Notes under the pieces: model-generated
Database searches by the model: none
What the model saw: the letters and a program-made list of their open reading frames with translations, nothing else
What the model was told of the DNA's origin: nothing
Shown here: in pieces, positions 17,380 to 28,832 of the stretch
Position numbering within the stretch: the stretch's first letter is position 1
Layout: each line of letters starts with the position of its first letter
Made by a program: the position numbers and the translations under genes
Assembly: GCF_002954615.1 (NCBI RefSeq)
Contig: NZ_MSCJ01000003.1
Span: 558,001-622,000, forward strand
Length of the DNA: 64,000 nt
Direction of reading: 5' to 3'
Source: Photobacterium angustum
Lineage (GTDB): Bacteria > Pseudomonadota > Gammaproteobacteria > Enterobacterales > Vibrionaceae

Positions 17380-18595
17380 AGGTTTAGCCGTCTGGGCACT
17401 ATTTATTTATCTGCTTCGTTTAGTGGGCATGCCATGGAATAAGTTCACTAAGGCTTTTGCGTATATTGGCGGTGGTAGTTGGTTAGTGTTTGTATGGTAC
17501 GGGTTAATTACGTTCGCACCGATGGACTTATCTGGAGGCTCATTAGTACAGTCTCCTCATATTCAGTTAAGACCTGCAGCAACAACAATTAATGGCCATG
17601 TTAAGTCTATTCACGTTACACCGAATAGTCAGGTGAAAGAAGGGGATTTAGTGTATGAGCTTGATACAGAACCCTATCGTATTGCGTTAAATAAAGCTCA
17701 AGCAAGTTTAGCATCAGCAGAAGTGGCTTTAGATATTGCTAAAGAAGATGTTGATATGGCACAAGCGAGTTATCACGCCGCAGATAAAGATATTGAGATC
17801 GCGCAAAATCAGCTTGTTGCAGCGAATGAAGATTATAAATTAAAGCAAGCGATGCTAAATCGCTATATTAAGCAAAATAAAGTCGTACAACATACGATTA
17901 CGCAAAGTAAATTAGACGAGCAGCGGACAGCTGTAGAAGTTGCAAAGTCACAAAAGGTGATGCTTGCTTCACAAATTGAAAAAGCAAAAATATCAGTGAA
18001 GAAAGCGAAGCTAACCTTAGAAAAGTCACGTCTAGCAGTGAATAGCCGTGAAGTTGATGTTGATACACAGCATGAAAACGTCGCGAAAGCACAGTGGGAT
18101 TTAGAGCATACCAAAGTGTACGCGCCTGCTGATGGTTATGTAACAAACTTTATTATGCGTGAAGGGCAGTTTGTTGGCTCTGTACCTCGTATGCAAATGT
18201 ATACCACCGAAAAATATGTGTTAATGCGTGTTAACCATCAGGCTATTCGTAATGTGAAAGTGGGACAAATGGCTGAATTTGCAACGGCGGTTTACCCTGG
18301 AAAGGTGTTTACCGCTGAAGTGGAAGGTATTGTTGAAGCGACGGGGGAATCACAAGGTAACTTGATTGGTCGAGAAACCAATGTACGTCAAACAGCAGGG
18401 GCGAATATGGCAAATAAACATCATTTTGTCCGCCTGAAAGTAATTGAAACGGAAGGTTATGATATTCCGGTCGGTTCGGTAGGTATCGGTTGGATCAGCG
18501 CTGAAAAGCCGATTAGCTTCTTAGGTTTCTTAGATGTAGTACGTGGGATCATTATTCGAATGAAGTCGCAGCTATTCTATGTGTGGTCAATGTAA
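17372..18595 (+). CDS. HlyD-family membrane fusion protein (YiaV-like)
   Basis: This 407-residue protein has two N-terminal membrane segments (1-20 and about 30-50), a first lipoyl half-motif (INGHVKSIHVTPNSQVKEGDLVYELD) and a long alpha-helical hairpin rich in Ala, Lys and Gln (about 100-235). It continues with the second lipoyl half (WDLEHTKVYAPADGYVTNF) and a beta-barrel domain. It would span the periplasm as an adaptor. It forms a coupled pair with the DUF3302 gene, and no RND/MFS/ABC pump or outer-membrane channel is encoded alongside. E. coli yiaVW has the same pairing. The cargo is unknown. Confidence 0.9.
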   Translation: MLEGLAVWALFIYLLRLVGMPWNKFTKAFAYIGGGSWLVFVWYGLITFAPMDLSGGSLVQSPHIQLRPAATTINGHVKSIHVTPNSQVKEGDLVYELDTEPYRIALNKAQASLASAEVALDIAKEDVDMAQASYHAADKDIEIAQNQLVAANEDYKLKQAMLNRYIKQNKVVQHTITQSKLDEQRTAVEVAKSQKVMLASQIEKAKISVKKAKLTLEKSRLAVNSREVDVDTQHENVAKAQWDLEHTKVYAPADGYVTNFIMREGQFVGSVPRMQMYTTEKYVLMRVNHQAIRNVKVGQMAEFATAVYPGKVFTAEVEGIVEATGESQGNLIGRETNVRQTAGANMANKHHFVRLKVIETEGYDIPVGSVGIGWISAEKPISFLGFLDVVRGIIIRMKSQLFYVWSM

Positions 18596-18617
18596 GTAAT
18601 TACTTACAATATACAGT

Positions 18618-18654
18618 AAGCCAGTTTTCTTATTATAAAGAGGCTGGCTTTTTT
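18618..18654. terminator. Terminator between the YiaV-like gene and the antiporter gene
   Basis: AAGCCAG (18618-18624) pairs with CTGGCTT (18644-18650), followed by six T, between convergent genes. The minus-strand gene stop lies within it. Confidence 0.78.
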
Positions 18655-19831
18655 AGTCTTGGCGTAATGTATTAACATTCGAGATAGGCGTTGGATAACG
18701 GCTTACTATCCAATACGTTGAAAGAATAAAGGTTGTTAATGTTACGATTTGAATAAATGTTTTTCCTTGTACTGAAATTAATCCATTAGCGATGGCAGTA
18801 TAAGCGAGCAATAAAGAAAACTCACTTGCTTGGCTTAATCTTGCACTTAACTCTTTGTTTATAGGAACTTCTGTGTTTGAAATGATAAGAGCGCGATAGA
18901 ACCCCCATGCCTTTAGACGAATCAGTAATACACCAAATAAAATCCCCCATAAAGTATAAATATCGCTGGCCAGTAAGTTAATGTTCGCACCAATAGCGAA
19001 AAAGAACAGGATTAAAAAAAATTCTCTTAATGGTTTCAAGTGGATAGAAATAACATTGGAAATGGGGCTAACGGCTAACAATGTACCTGCGATAAAGGCT
19101 CCTGTTTCGTACGATAGACCAATACGATGGCTGATTTCAGCCCAACATAAACACCACGCGAGGGTTGCGACAAAACTGTATTCTTGAATAACATCAAATT
19201 TTTTCATTAGCGGAAGCAGCATGAGCTTAACGGCGAAGTATGCACTTACAATCACAATTAGAAGCTTGGCGAATATCAAAAAGATAGCAAGGTCGATACG
19301 CTGCTCGGTATCGATATTGAGCAGTAGTAAAACAGTAATGGCTAAAATATCTTGAATTAACAAGATACTGGTCATCATTTCTCCCATTTTCTGGTGGTGA
19401 AGCGTTGTGGTAGGAATTAACTTAAGGCCAATAACGGTACTAGAAAACATCATTGCTGCCGCTGTGATAATGGCATCTTTGAGAGGAAGTTGGATCATTA
19501 ATGCAAAAAGCAATGTGCAAATGAAGAAGAATAGACTGCAACAAAGCGTAATAAGTGCACTTTCTCTAAATAGACGTAGCAAGCGTTGAGGTTGTAAGTT
19601 TAGGCCCAGTAAAAAAAGCAGTAAAATGACACCAATATGCCCCATTTGGGTAATCGCTTCAGCATTATTGATCATGCCGAGTCCATAAGGACCAATAATA
19701 ATGCCCGCAACGATGTACGCGATGATGATGGGTTGCTTGGCAAAGAGGAACAAACTCCCTAAGCCCGCAGCGCTAATCACAATCGCGCAAAGCTCAAAAA
19801 TCATGGTATTGATACTATCAACCATCGACAC
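18653..19831 (-). CDS. CPA2 family cation/proton antiporter (KefB/NapA-like membrane domain)
   Basis: The 392-residue integral membrane protein has about 11-12 helices. Family segments include KQPIIIAYIVAGIIIGPYGLG (from about residue 28), MFSSTVIGLKLIP and IGLSYETGAFIAGTLLAVSP. It matches the membrane half of Kef-type and Na+/H+ antiporters but lacks the C-terminal TrkA-N nucleotide-binding domain of KefB/KefC. It therefore resembles short NapA-like members, exchanging Na+ or K+ for protons across the inner membrane. The ion cannot be decided from sequence. Monocistronic. Confidence 0.85.
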   Translation of the reverse strand: MSMVDSINTMIFELCAIVISAAGLGSLFLFAKQPIIIAYIVAGIIIGPYGLGMINNAEAITQMGHIGVILLLFLLGLNLQPQRLLRLFRESALITLCCSLFFFICTLLFALMIQLPLKDAIITAAAMMFSSTVIGLKLIPTTTLHHQKMGEMMTSILLIQDILAITVLLLLNIDTEQRIDLAIFLIFAKLLIVIVSAYFAVKLMLLPLMKKFDVIQEYSFVATLAWCLCWAEISHRIGLSYETGAFIAGTLLAVSPISNVISIHLKPLREFFLILFFFAIGANINLLASDIYTLWGILFGVLLIRLKAWGFYRALIISNTEVPINKELSARLSQASEFSLLLAYTAIANGLISVQGKTFIQIVTLTTFILSTYWIVSRYPTPISNVNTLRQD

Positions 19832-19990
19832 CTACCTAGCTATGAAACGCAGCATGCGTAGTTGATTGCAGAAGGCAATGATAAAAGCATAGTGGTTGAA
19901 AAAAAATTGGGTTGAATGTTTTTGCGACAAGAAATTAGGAATAGGTAAAAGCGGGTGTGTAACGTGATAAATAGCGAAGAGATAACAAGA

Positions 19991-20027
19991 AATAAACATA
20001 GATAACGCTTAGTTATCTATGTTTATT
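19991..20027 (-). terminator. Perfect 16-bp hairpin downstream of the 20035 gene
   Basis: AATAAACATAGATAAC and GTTATCTATGTTTATT pair without mismatch around loop GCTTA, 8 bases after the minus-strand stop. The tail is only moderately T-rich. Confidence 0.65.
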
Positions 20028-20034
20028 GATACTA

Positions 20035-20349
20035 TTAAGCGCGATACCGTTTGTATTGCGATAAAATATCGGCAATCAATTCAGGCTCAGATAGCCCATC
20101 AACTAAATACGATTGCTGATTGTTTTTAATCATTACCTCAAGATGAATTTGTTCATTATCAGTGTTTTTATGGAGCTGTAATGCGTATTCATAAGGTTGA
20201 TGTCGATTGTTATCAATCACCAAACGAATACGACCATCGATACAATAAAGATCTGTGTCAAAGCCATCATCGGCCAGTTTTTTACTGGCTTTGGTTAAGG
20301 CTGATCTTGCAATTGTATAGATATCGGCATGGGAAGAATACTGTGCCAT
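20035..20349 (-). CDS. Hypothetical protein, 104 residues
   Basis: The family is not recognised. The soluble product reads MAQYSSHADIYTIARSALTKASKKL, then a likely beta-rich middle (DTDLYCIDGRIRLVIDN, YEYALQLHK, IHLEVMIKNN), and a C-terminal helix ending LSQYKRYRA. The alternating pattern and the clean GGGAGACAAGAC ribosome-binding site ahead of ATG support a real gene. It is followed by a strong hairpin, and is transcribed away from the 107-residue secreted gene on the other strand. Confidence 0.75.
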   Translation of the reverse strand: MAQYSSHADIYTIARSALTKASKKLADDGFDTDLYCIDGRIRLVIDNNRHQPYEYALQLHKNTDNEQIHLEVMIKNNQQSYLVDGLSEPELIADILSQYKRYRA

Positions 20350-20664
20350 GTCTTGTCTCCCTCTGTTCTAAAATATGCTCGGACGTTGGTAAACGTCTGT
20401 CGCTGTCAGAAGATTTTATCGGGCAAAGACAAGGTGTTACCAACTAAAAAAATCTATCATTATCATCAGTTCTACTTATTAAAATGTAACTAATTATTAA
20501 CGTGTAACTCACTGATTTTAAAGCCATATGAAAGGAGGGGATATCCATTTCAGGAATAATCAATAGTCGATTTTTTTTATTATTTCATTTTAGTCTGAAA
20601 TTTTAATATCTGTTGCTACTATTGATAGGTGCAATGAATTCAATATGTTAAAAGGAATATATGA
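20350..20664. other. Divergent promoter region of two small unknown genes
   Basis: About 315 bases. It contains the ribosome-binding site AAAAGGAA before 20665. A TATCATTATCATC stretch near 20455 looks slightly like a Fur site but matches too poorly to call. Confidence 0.4.
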
Positions 20665-20988
20665 ATGTGTAAGCGTTACCTTACTTTAATCCCAGTGGTT
20701 GCTTTATTGACTCTCTCAACGGCCCATGCCGATTCTCTAGTTCAAGGGTTAAATCGTGTCGATAACTCTATAGATAAAGTACAAAATACAATTCATGGAA
20801 CGCAGAACTCGATACGTAATGGCCAGAATAAAGTTGATAATACACAACGTGCTATCAGTGAAATTCAAGATGGTACTTATGTAGAAAAGCGTGTTGAAAA
20901 AAAAGTGCGTAACCAAAAACGTAAAGTCGTGAATGGGGCCATTAATAAGTCATCGAATGCGATACGTAAAGCAACGAACGTTTATTAA
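20665..20988 (+). CDS. Secreted small helical protein, 107 residues
   Basis: The signal peptide MCKRYLTLIPVVALLTLSTAHA is followed by about 85 mature residues. These carry a quasi-heptad pattern of Asn, Gln, Ile and Val (SLVQGLNRVDNSIDKVQNTI, then TQNSIRNGQNKVDNTQRAIS), and then a basic segment (VEKRVEKKVRNQKRKVV). This predicts a long amphipathic helix or coiled coil in the periplasm. No named family is recognised. The ribosome-binding site AAAAGGAATAT precedes ATG. The gene ends at a very strong terminator shared with sstT. Confidence 0.78.
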   Translation: MCKRYLTLIPVVALLTLSTAHADSLVQGLNRVDNSIDKVQNTIHGTQNSIRNGQNKVDNTQRAISEIQDGTYVEKRVEKKVRNQKRKVVNGAINKSSNAIRKATNVY

Positions 20989-21018
20989 GTTAAGCATAGC
21001 TAAGTTAAGTATAGTGAT

Positions 21019-21073
21019 AAAAAAGCGGCGATATCATTATCTATATAAATAGAATGATATCGCCGCTTTTTTT
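21019..21073. terminator. Bidirectional terminator between the 20665 gene and sstT
   Basis: A near-20-bp perfect stem (AAAAAAGCGGCGATATCATT with AATGATATCGCCGCTTTTTT) between convergent genes, with good T runs both ways. Confidence 0.95.
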
Positions 21074-21106
21074 ACCCATAATTTGGGTTAAGCATATAAG
21101 ACGTAA

Positions 21107-22348
21107 TTATGAGTTTTGTAATTTCGCCTTCGCTTCTTTTCTTTCTGCTGCTCGACATGCCGCTGCGGTAAATACCACATCCGTTGAACTATTTAATGCC
21201 GTTTCTGCTGAATCTTGAATCACACCAATAATAAAGCCAACAGCAACAACCTGCATAGCAACTTCACTAGGGATACCAAATAAGCTTGAAGCTAAAGGGA
21301 TCAACAGTAGTGAACCACCGGCGACACCTGATGCACCACAAGCCGAAACCGCAGCAACAACACTTAGTAAAACGGCTGTTGCTAAATCGACTTCAATGCC
21401 TAAGGTATGAACGGCTGCAAGGGTTAAGACGGTAATGGTAATTGCCGCTCCCCCCATATTGATAGTAGCGCCCAGTGGGATAGAAACAGAGTAAGTATCT
21501 TCATGCAGGTTAAGATCTTTACAAAGCTTCATATTTACTGGAATGTTTGCAGCAGAACTACGGGTAAAGAAAGCGGTAATACCACTTTCACGTACACAAC
21601 GGAAAACAAGCGGGTAAGGATTTTCACCTGTTTTTACGTAAACAATGATTGGGTTAATAACAAAAGCAAGAATTGCCATTGAGCCTAATAGTACACCCAA
21701 TAAGTGGGCGTATCCCGCCAATGCAGCAAAGCCTGTTTTAGCAAAGGTTTCAGAGACTAAGCCAAAAATACCAATAGGCGCTAAACGAATAATAAAGCGA
21801 ACAATGAGTGTTACGCCATTCGACATATCATGGAAAACTTGTTTAGTCGCATCGCTTGCTTGGTGAAGAGCAAAACCAAGTGCTACAGCCCATGCTAAAA
21901 TACCAATAAAATTACCGTTCATAAGCGCATGAACTGGGTTATCAACAATCTTAAATAGCAAGGAGCTAATGACTTCTGCAATACCTTCCGGTGGCGCAAT
22001 TGAATTGGAACTAGCAACAAGCGTTAAAGTGGTCGGGAAAAGAAAGCTCATCGCTACAGCAGTAAATGCCGCCATTAAAGTGCCAAATAAATACAACACG
22101 ATAATTGGCTTCATGTTGGTATGTGTGCCTTTCTTTTGGTTGGCAATAGATGAAGCAACCAAAATGAAAACAAGAATAGGAGCAACGGCTTTTAGCGCTG
22201 CAACAAATAATCCCCCAAGAAAACCAACACTCATCGCTGATGATGGTGATAGTGTCGCAAGTAATACGCCAGCAACAATACCGATCATAATTTGTATAAC
22301 TAAACTACCATTGGCCACTCTGGCTAAAAAAGGTTGTGATTGACTCAT
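21107..22348 (-). CDS. sstT: Sodium:serine/threonine symporter SstT
   Basis: This 413-residue DAACS-family carrier imports serine and threonine with Na+ across the inner membrane. The start ([21 protein letters not shown]) and the re-entrant and substrate segments ([13 protein letters not shown], then [20 protein letters not shown] and [13 protein letters not shown]) match E. coli SstT closely in order and length. It shares a bidirectional terminator with the convergent upstream gene and has no operon partners. Confidence 0.95.
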   Translation of the reverse strand: MSQSQPFLARVANGSLVIQIMIGIVAGVLLATLSPSSAMSVGFLGGLFVAALKAVAPILVFILVASSIANQKKGTHTNMKPIIVLYLFGTLMAAFTAVAMSFLFPTTLTLVASSNSIAPPEGIAEVISSLLFKIVDNPVHALMNGNFIGILAWAVALGFALHQASDATKQVFHDMSNGVTLIVRFIIRLAPIGIFGLVSETFAKTGFAALAGYAHLLGVLLGSMAILAFVINPIIVYVKTGENPYPLVFRCVRESGITAFFTRSSAANIPVNMKLCKDLNLHEDTYSVSIPLGATINMGGAAITITVLTLAAVHTLGIEVDLATAVLLSVVAAVSACGASGVAGGSLLLIPLASSLFGIPSEVAMQVVAVGFIIGVIQDSAETALNSSTDVVFTAAACRAAERKEAKAKLQNS

Positions 22349-22649
22349 ATAACATCCTGCATTTTATATTCTGTGAATAGCTTTTTATTTTGCGTCTGAA
22401 ACATTTTTTAACAGGATCTGTTTGAAATAGCCAGTTATCTTTTTATAAGGTTTTAACCAACATAAATATAACGTTACATTTAACATTTTATTATCAAAAT
22501 ATCATGGGTCGGCATACAAACAGCTTGTTTGATAACGATAAATTGCAGTGAATGTATAATGTGTGTTAATGAATGTTATGTGGTCATGCCAATCTTTATG
22601 GGAATGCAAAAAAACAGAAAGAATTAAATGCTTTAATATGTAAGAAAAT
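22349..22649. other. sstT upstream region
   Basis: About 300 AT-rich bases between the sstT start and the Bat operon terminator. It presumably includes the sstT promoter. The small plus-strand ORF starting at 22573 runs through the terminator and into batD antisense, so it is not a gene. Confidence 0.4.
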
Positions 22650-22692
22650 AAAACCTCTGCTACAGCATTTATATCTGCAACAGAGGTTTTTT
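22650..22692 (-). terminator. Terminator of the Bat operon
   Basis: A 10-bp stem AAAACCTCTG / CAGAGGTTTT with further CAG/CTG pairing inside. It lies 24 bases after the batD stop. Confidence 0.8.
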
Positions 22693-22715
22693 AGGTCGTT
22701 ATTTAATGAATATAT

Positions 22716-24422
22716 CTATTTAGGATCTAAGTCTGAGAGAGATGATGTACGTGATGCTGTTGCTTTCAGTTGCTGTGCTTTATCAAGCAATTGCATAATA
22801 CGTTTATCATTCCATTGCTGGCGATCTTGACTATAAGTTGATGCCATAATTTCAGCTACAGCATTATCTAATTGTTGTGCTAGCTCTGGGTTGGCAGAAA
22901 GTTTCTCATGCTGCTGCTGTTTCCATTGCTGGTAGTAAGTTTGAATTTGTACAGTTTCACGTTTTGTAATTGCTTGTTTCAACGCTTGCTCTACATTCGT
23001 TGTTCCTGATTGAAGAACGATTTCGGTATTTGATGCAGGTTGCGCCTTGTGTGCTTTAATTAATAGCCCTAGTGTTATTAACCAAAGTAAAGCAAACACT
23101 GCTGTCGCCCATTGCCAGTAGTAATGTTGTGCTACATTGCTATGCGCATTGTTAATATTGGCATTATTTTGAGGCGTAACAACGGATGGTGCTGTTAATG
23201 CTGGTGGCGTAATTGTACCGCTGGCATTGGGATCGACCGTTACGTTTAATGTTAGCCCATCAACTTTAGTTGTTTGCTGTTTTTCTTGTTGGGTATTCCA
23301 CCAATTAATGCTAACTGTTGGTAATTCAATCTTGCCTGTTTCACGAGGAATGATGACTTGCTTTAATGTCATTGTTGTATAGCCATTCCCTTCTGAATAT
23401 TCAGGTTTCTCATCATAACTTCTTACTGATGTTGGATACGTTAAGCTGATATTCGGCATATTACTTTGGGCTATATTTTTAATACGTAAGGTTAAAATAC
23501 GCGTAATAGGCTCGCCTACTTTTGCATCCACGGTTGTTTTACCATTGACTGATGGTTGCCATACTTGATTGAGTTGCAAATCAGAGGTTGGTAGCCATAA
23601 GCCTTTATAGTTACTTGGTTTTGCTTTAATTGTAAGTTCAATATTTTTTGCTGTTTTATCCACTGGCATTGTTAATGTTGAACCGAAGCCACGACTCCCT
23701 TTAATCACGCTACCGCTGAATTTCGCACCATGTAAGGTAATATTCCCTGGCTTATCTGCTGTGATCTGGTAATTGCGTGTGATCACAATATAGCGACGTC
23801 CATTTTGAACAACTTCGTTTTGAGCATCTTGCCCAACTTGCGTTGCTGTTAGTCCATCACCATAAGGTGGTGCTAAAGTCGCTTGATCCATTTGCTCGCC
23901 AATTAAGATACGCACCCGATAATTAATTGACTCACCTACATAGATGCTTGATTTATCGTTAATACCTTCAATGGAAATAGATGATTGGTTCGCGTTGGCT
24001 GCTTGGGTTTGTTTACTGCTTTTCAAAACAGTAATCGTAATTGGTTCGGTTTTTGAGCTACCAATTTGAAACGCAGGGAGCGTAAGAGTACCAACCTTGG
24101 TTGCAGCTAGCGCTACTGTCCAGCTAGTATTACGTGAAATAACCCCGTTAATCATCGAAGTCCCGCTACTTACGCTAGGGCGTCCATAAGCAAAATCAGG
24201 ACTTAATGGCGCAAGATTAAGTGAATTGGTATTTACACTATCATCGACAGCAACCGTTAATTGGAAAACCTCATTAACACCAACAATATTTTTAGACACT
24301 GTTGCTTCCGCTTGTGCCGCCATCGCTTGGGTTGATAGTAGCGCACTGAAAAACAAAGCAATGTACAACAATGGTGTAGTTACTTTTTTGCCAAAAAATA
24401 ATTTATTCATAAATCTATTCAT
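22716..24422 (-). CDS. batD: BatD-like membrane-anchored oxygen tolerance protein
   Basis: The 568-residue last gene of the MoxR/Bat operon has a signal peptide ending STQAMAA. Several immunoglobulin-like beta domains follow (VSKNIVGVNEVFQLTVAV, SIYVGESINYRVRI, VDAKVGEPITRILTLRI). A single membrane span around residues 440-460 (YYWQWATAVFALLWLITLGL) precedes a cytosolic helical tail. BatD proteins are thought to work with BatA and BatB in the envelope, but the mechanism is unsettled. It is separated from the BatB gene by 7 bases. Confidence 0.88.
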   Translation of the reverse strand: MNRFMNKLFFGKKVTTPLLYIALFFSALLSTQAMAAQAEATVSKNIVGVNEVFQLTVAVDDSVNTNSLNLAPLSPDFAYGRPSVSSGTSMINGVISRNTSWTVALAATKVGTLTLPAFQIGSSKTEPITITVLKSSKQTQAANANQSSISIEGINDKSSIYVGESINYRVRILIGEQMDQATLAPPYGDGLTATQVGQDAQNEVVQNGRRYIVITRNYQITADKPGNITLHGAKFSGSVIKGSRGFGSTLTMPVDKTAKNIELTIKAKPSNYKGLWLPTSDLQLNQVWQPSVNGKTTVDAKVGEPITRILTLRIKNIAQSNMPNISLTYPTSVRSYDEKPEYSEGNGYTTMTLKQVIIPRETGKIELPTVSINWWNTQQEKQQTTKVDGLTLNVTVDPNASGTITPPALTAPSVVTPQNNANINNAHSNVAQHYYWQWATAVFALLWLITLGLLIKAHKAQPASNTEIVLQSGTTNVEQALKQAITKRETVQIQTYYQQWKQQQHEKLSANPELAQQLDNAVAEIMASTYSQDRQQWNDKRIMQLLDKAQQLKATASRTSSLSDLDPK

Positions 24423-24429
24423 TGTCCTA

Positions 24430-26416
<1,987 letters not shown>

Positions 26417-26424
<8 letters not shown>

Positions 26425-27382
26425 GACGTCTCCTCATAACAGCAATGACGACAGAAAGTAGTAATGCTATGGCTAAAGGATATCGGAACAACTCATCACG
26501 TGGACGCCATGTTTGCTGGGCGTTATTGACAGGTTGAAGTTTATTGATGATGTCGTAAATTTTCTCAAGCTGTTGTGGATTACGTGCTCGGAAATATTCA
26601 CCGCCCGTCATCTTGGCGATTTCAGTTAAAGTCTTTTCATCAAGATCTTGTGATGGATTGACGATGCGATCACCGAAGAAACCTTGTTGCACCATTTGAT
26701 CGGCACCAACACCTACGGTATAGATTTTCACACCATTTTCTTTGGCTAATTTAGCGGCTTCGAGTGGATCAATCACACCAGAGGTATTTGCACCATCACT
26801 TAATAAAATAATTACCCGTTGTGGCGCTTTACTGTTAATAAAGGTTTTAGTCGCAATACCTAGGCCTTCACCGATTGCGGTGCTTTGCCCAATTAAGCCT
26901 AAAACAGTACGATCTAGTTGTTGTTCAACTGTCTTACGGTCAAATGTAAGAGGTGTTTGTAGGTAAGCATGATCAGCGAAAAGTACTAGACCCAAGCGAT
27001 CACCTTTTCGTTTTTCAATAAAATCCGATAACACATGTTTTACTGCGGTTAAGCGATCAACACTTTGCCCATTTTTAGTCACCATATCTGGAATTGACAT
27101 TGAACCCGATAAATCGACAGCCAGTAACATATCACGGTGTTCTGGTTTTATTTCGATCGGGTTGCCGTACCAAACTGGTCTTGCTGCAGCACAGACAAGA
27201 CAAGTCCACAGTAAAGCCATTAATACTTTACGAATGATAGAGCGAGGCTGTTTTTGACCAACACCGCTAGGTAATTTGGGTAATTGAATTGCAGCAGGTT
27301 GCACAACAGGTTTACTAAAACGGTAAACTAGCCATGCTAAAGGCAACAATGCCCATGCCCAAAGCCATACAAATTCAAACAT
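26417..27382 (-). CDS. batA: BatA-like von Willebrand A domain membrane protein
   Basis: The 321-residue protein has an N-terminal membrane anchor (about 4-22), a second span around 52-70, then a VWA domain with intact MIDAS motif AVDLSGSM (Asp90, Ser92, Ser94). Later VWA landmarks include GDRLGLVLFAD and IILLSDGANTSG. It ends with a C-terminal span just before MRRRHG. BatA homologues insert in the inner membrane and form complexes with BatB. The gene overlaps both neighbours by 8 bases, showing tight translational coupling in the operon. Confidence 0.9.
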
Positions 27383-27884
27383 TTGAAGACTCCTTTTGCG
27401 TCATCATGGGTAGTTTTCGTGGTGGCAAAGCATGTTTAAGCCATGTTTTTGTCATTGTTTTACATTGCTGAAAGTCATCACTACTCAATGGCGTATTTGA
27501 AAATGAACCTGATAGCCACACAGGTTTAAGCTCTGAAAAACCACTATATTTTACGGGCAGTTGATTATCTAAAAATGCCAACCATGCCTCACCTGTTAAT
27601 GGTGCAACAATAGTGCGCGAGTAATAACTTAACGCGGCTTGTTTTAGTAAGGTATTGAGAGCGGGTAACCCTTGTTCTTCTGTTATTAACGAAAGTTTCT
27701 GTAATGCCTCTTTTTGTGCAGCATTAGTATGCTTTTTACGTCTAATAAGAGTAACTATTACAACAATAGCGAGGATCACCACGGCAAATAATACCCACCA
27801 TCCCCATGCTAAAGGCCAAAAGTTAGGAGCTTGAGGTAGATGTATATCCGCTAAAGGGAGTTGCTGAACGCTTGGTGTCGCCAT
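27375..27884 (-). CDS. DUF4381 single-span membrane protein
   Basis: The 169-residue protein has one membrane span (about 26-47; WVLFAVVILAIVVIVTLIRR) and a cytosolic domain containing LKQAALSYYSRTIVAPLTGEAWLAFLD, a signature of DUF4381 proteins always found between the DUF58 and BatA genes. Function unknown. It is 3 bases from the DUF58 gene and overlaps the BatA gene by 8. Confidence 0.85.
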   Translation of the reverse strand: MATPSVQQLPLADIHLPQAPNFWPLAWGWWVLFAVVILAIVVIVTLIRRKKHTNAAQKEALQKLSLITEEQGLPALNTLLKQAALSYYSRTIVAPLTGEAWLAFLDNQLPVKYSGFSELKPVWLSGSFSNTPLSSDDFQQCKTMTKTWLKHALPPRKLPMMTQKESSNV

Positions 27885-27887
27885 TAC

Positions 27888-28832
27888 TTAACTCCTTTGA
27901 CGCGCTGTTAATTGCTGCAACAAAGGTTCTGCTGCAGATAAATAATGTAGAGGGATCGCCAGTGATTTCGCGATATCAGCTACAAAGTTTTGATGTGTTA
28001 GATACTGCTGACTCAATGAATCACGTGTTTTCTTTGATGAAAAATTAAGCCATGCAGATTGCTCTTTATCAGCAACGTGTTCATAGCCTCTAAATTGTGT
28101 TTGTCCTTGTTCTAGTGGGTCATGGATTTGGACAAACTGAATTCGATTATGTTGACGTAATTGTGTTAAACGTCGCTTATCATTAAGCGATAATTGGTTA
28201 AAATCGCTGATAATAATAATTTCACTGCCTTTAGAACAAAGGTGGTGTAACCGTTTTAATGCATCAGAAAAGTTAAATTGTTGAGGCTGTTCTAATGAAT
28301 TTAATGCTAACTGTTGTGATTCAATCAGCTTATTGATGATATGAAGTGGACCTTGCTGGCGTGCCGTTGGCTTACATTCATTAACATTCAAACCGTTATA
28401 AATTACTGCCCCTATACGATCTTGTTCACTTATAGCAAGCCAGCTTAATAAGCTAGCAAAGTGAGCCGCTTGAACAGATTTCAGCATTAATTGTGAGCCA
28501 AATTGCATGCTTCGGCTTAAATCAATAAGCAACATAACGGGTTGCTCGCGTTCTTCGGTAAATAGTTTGGTATGTGTTTTGCCAGTACGTGCGGTTACAC
28601 GCCAATCAATAGCTCTAATATCATCACCAGCTTGATAGGGACGTACTTCTGAGAAGTTCATCCCACGTCCCTTGTGGCGACTTTGATGTAGGCCATTTAA
28701 TTGTGACCAGATACTGTACGCTGGTGGCAACCAACGCACGGCCTGATTCTTATATTGCAGTAGCTCAGCCAAACACACATTAACCCCATCGCTATGGGGT
28801 GGCAGCGCTACGGTTAAGTGTGATTTGCTCAT
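27888..28832 (-). CDS. DUF58 domain protein (MoxR-associated)
   Basis: The 314-residue cytosolic protein has the DUF58 motif GRGMNFSEVRPYQAGDD at about 55-71, followed by IRAIDWRVTARTG and a degenerate VWA-like MLLIDLSRSMQF. DUF58 proteins are consistent partners of MoxR ATPases and probable clients or adaptors for them. Its start overlaps the moxR stop by 4 bases (ATGA-type coupling). Confidence 0.9.
   Translation of the reverse strand: MSKSHLTVALPPHSDGVNVCLAELLQYKNQAVRWLPPAYSIWSQLNGLHQSRHKGRGMNFSEVRPYQAGDDIRAIDWRVTARTGKTHTKLFTEEREQPVMLLIDLSRSMQFGSQLMLKSVQAAHFASLLSWLAISEQDRIGAVIYNGLNVNECKPTARQQGPLHIINKLIESQQLALNSLEQPQQFNFSDALKRLHHLCSKGSEIIIISDFNQLSLNDKRRLTQLRQHNRIQFVQIHDPLEQGQTQFRGYEHVADKEQSAWLNFSSKKTRDSLSQQYLTHQNFVADIAKSLAIPLHYLSAAEPLLQQLTARQRS

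Noticed and set aside
20445..20475. Possible Fur box TATCATTATCATC
   Set aside because: Only part of the consensus matches, and neither flanking gene has a link to iron.
22573..22830. 85-codon plus-strand ORF
   Set aside because: It contains the Bat operon terminator and runs antisense into batD.
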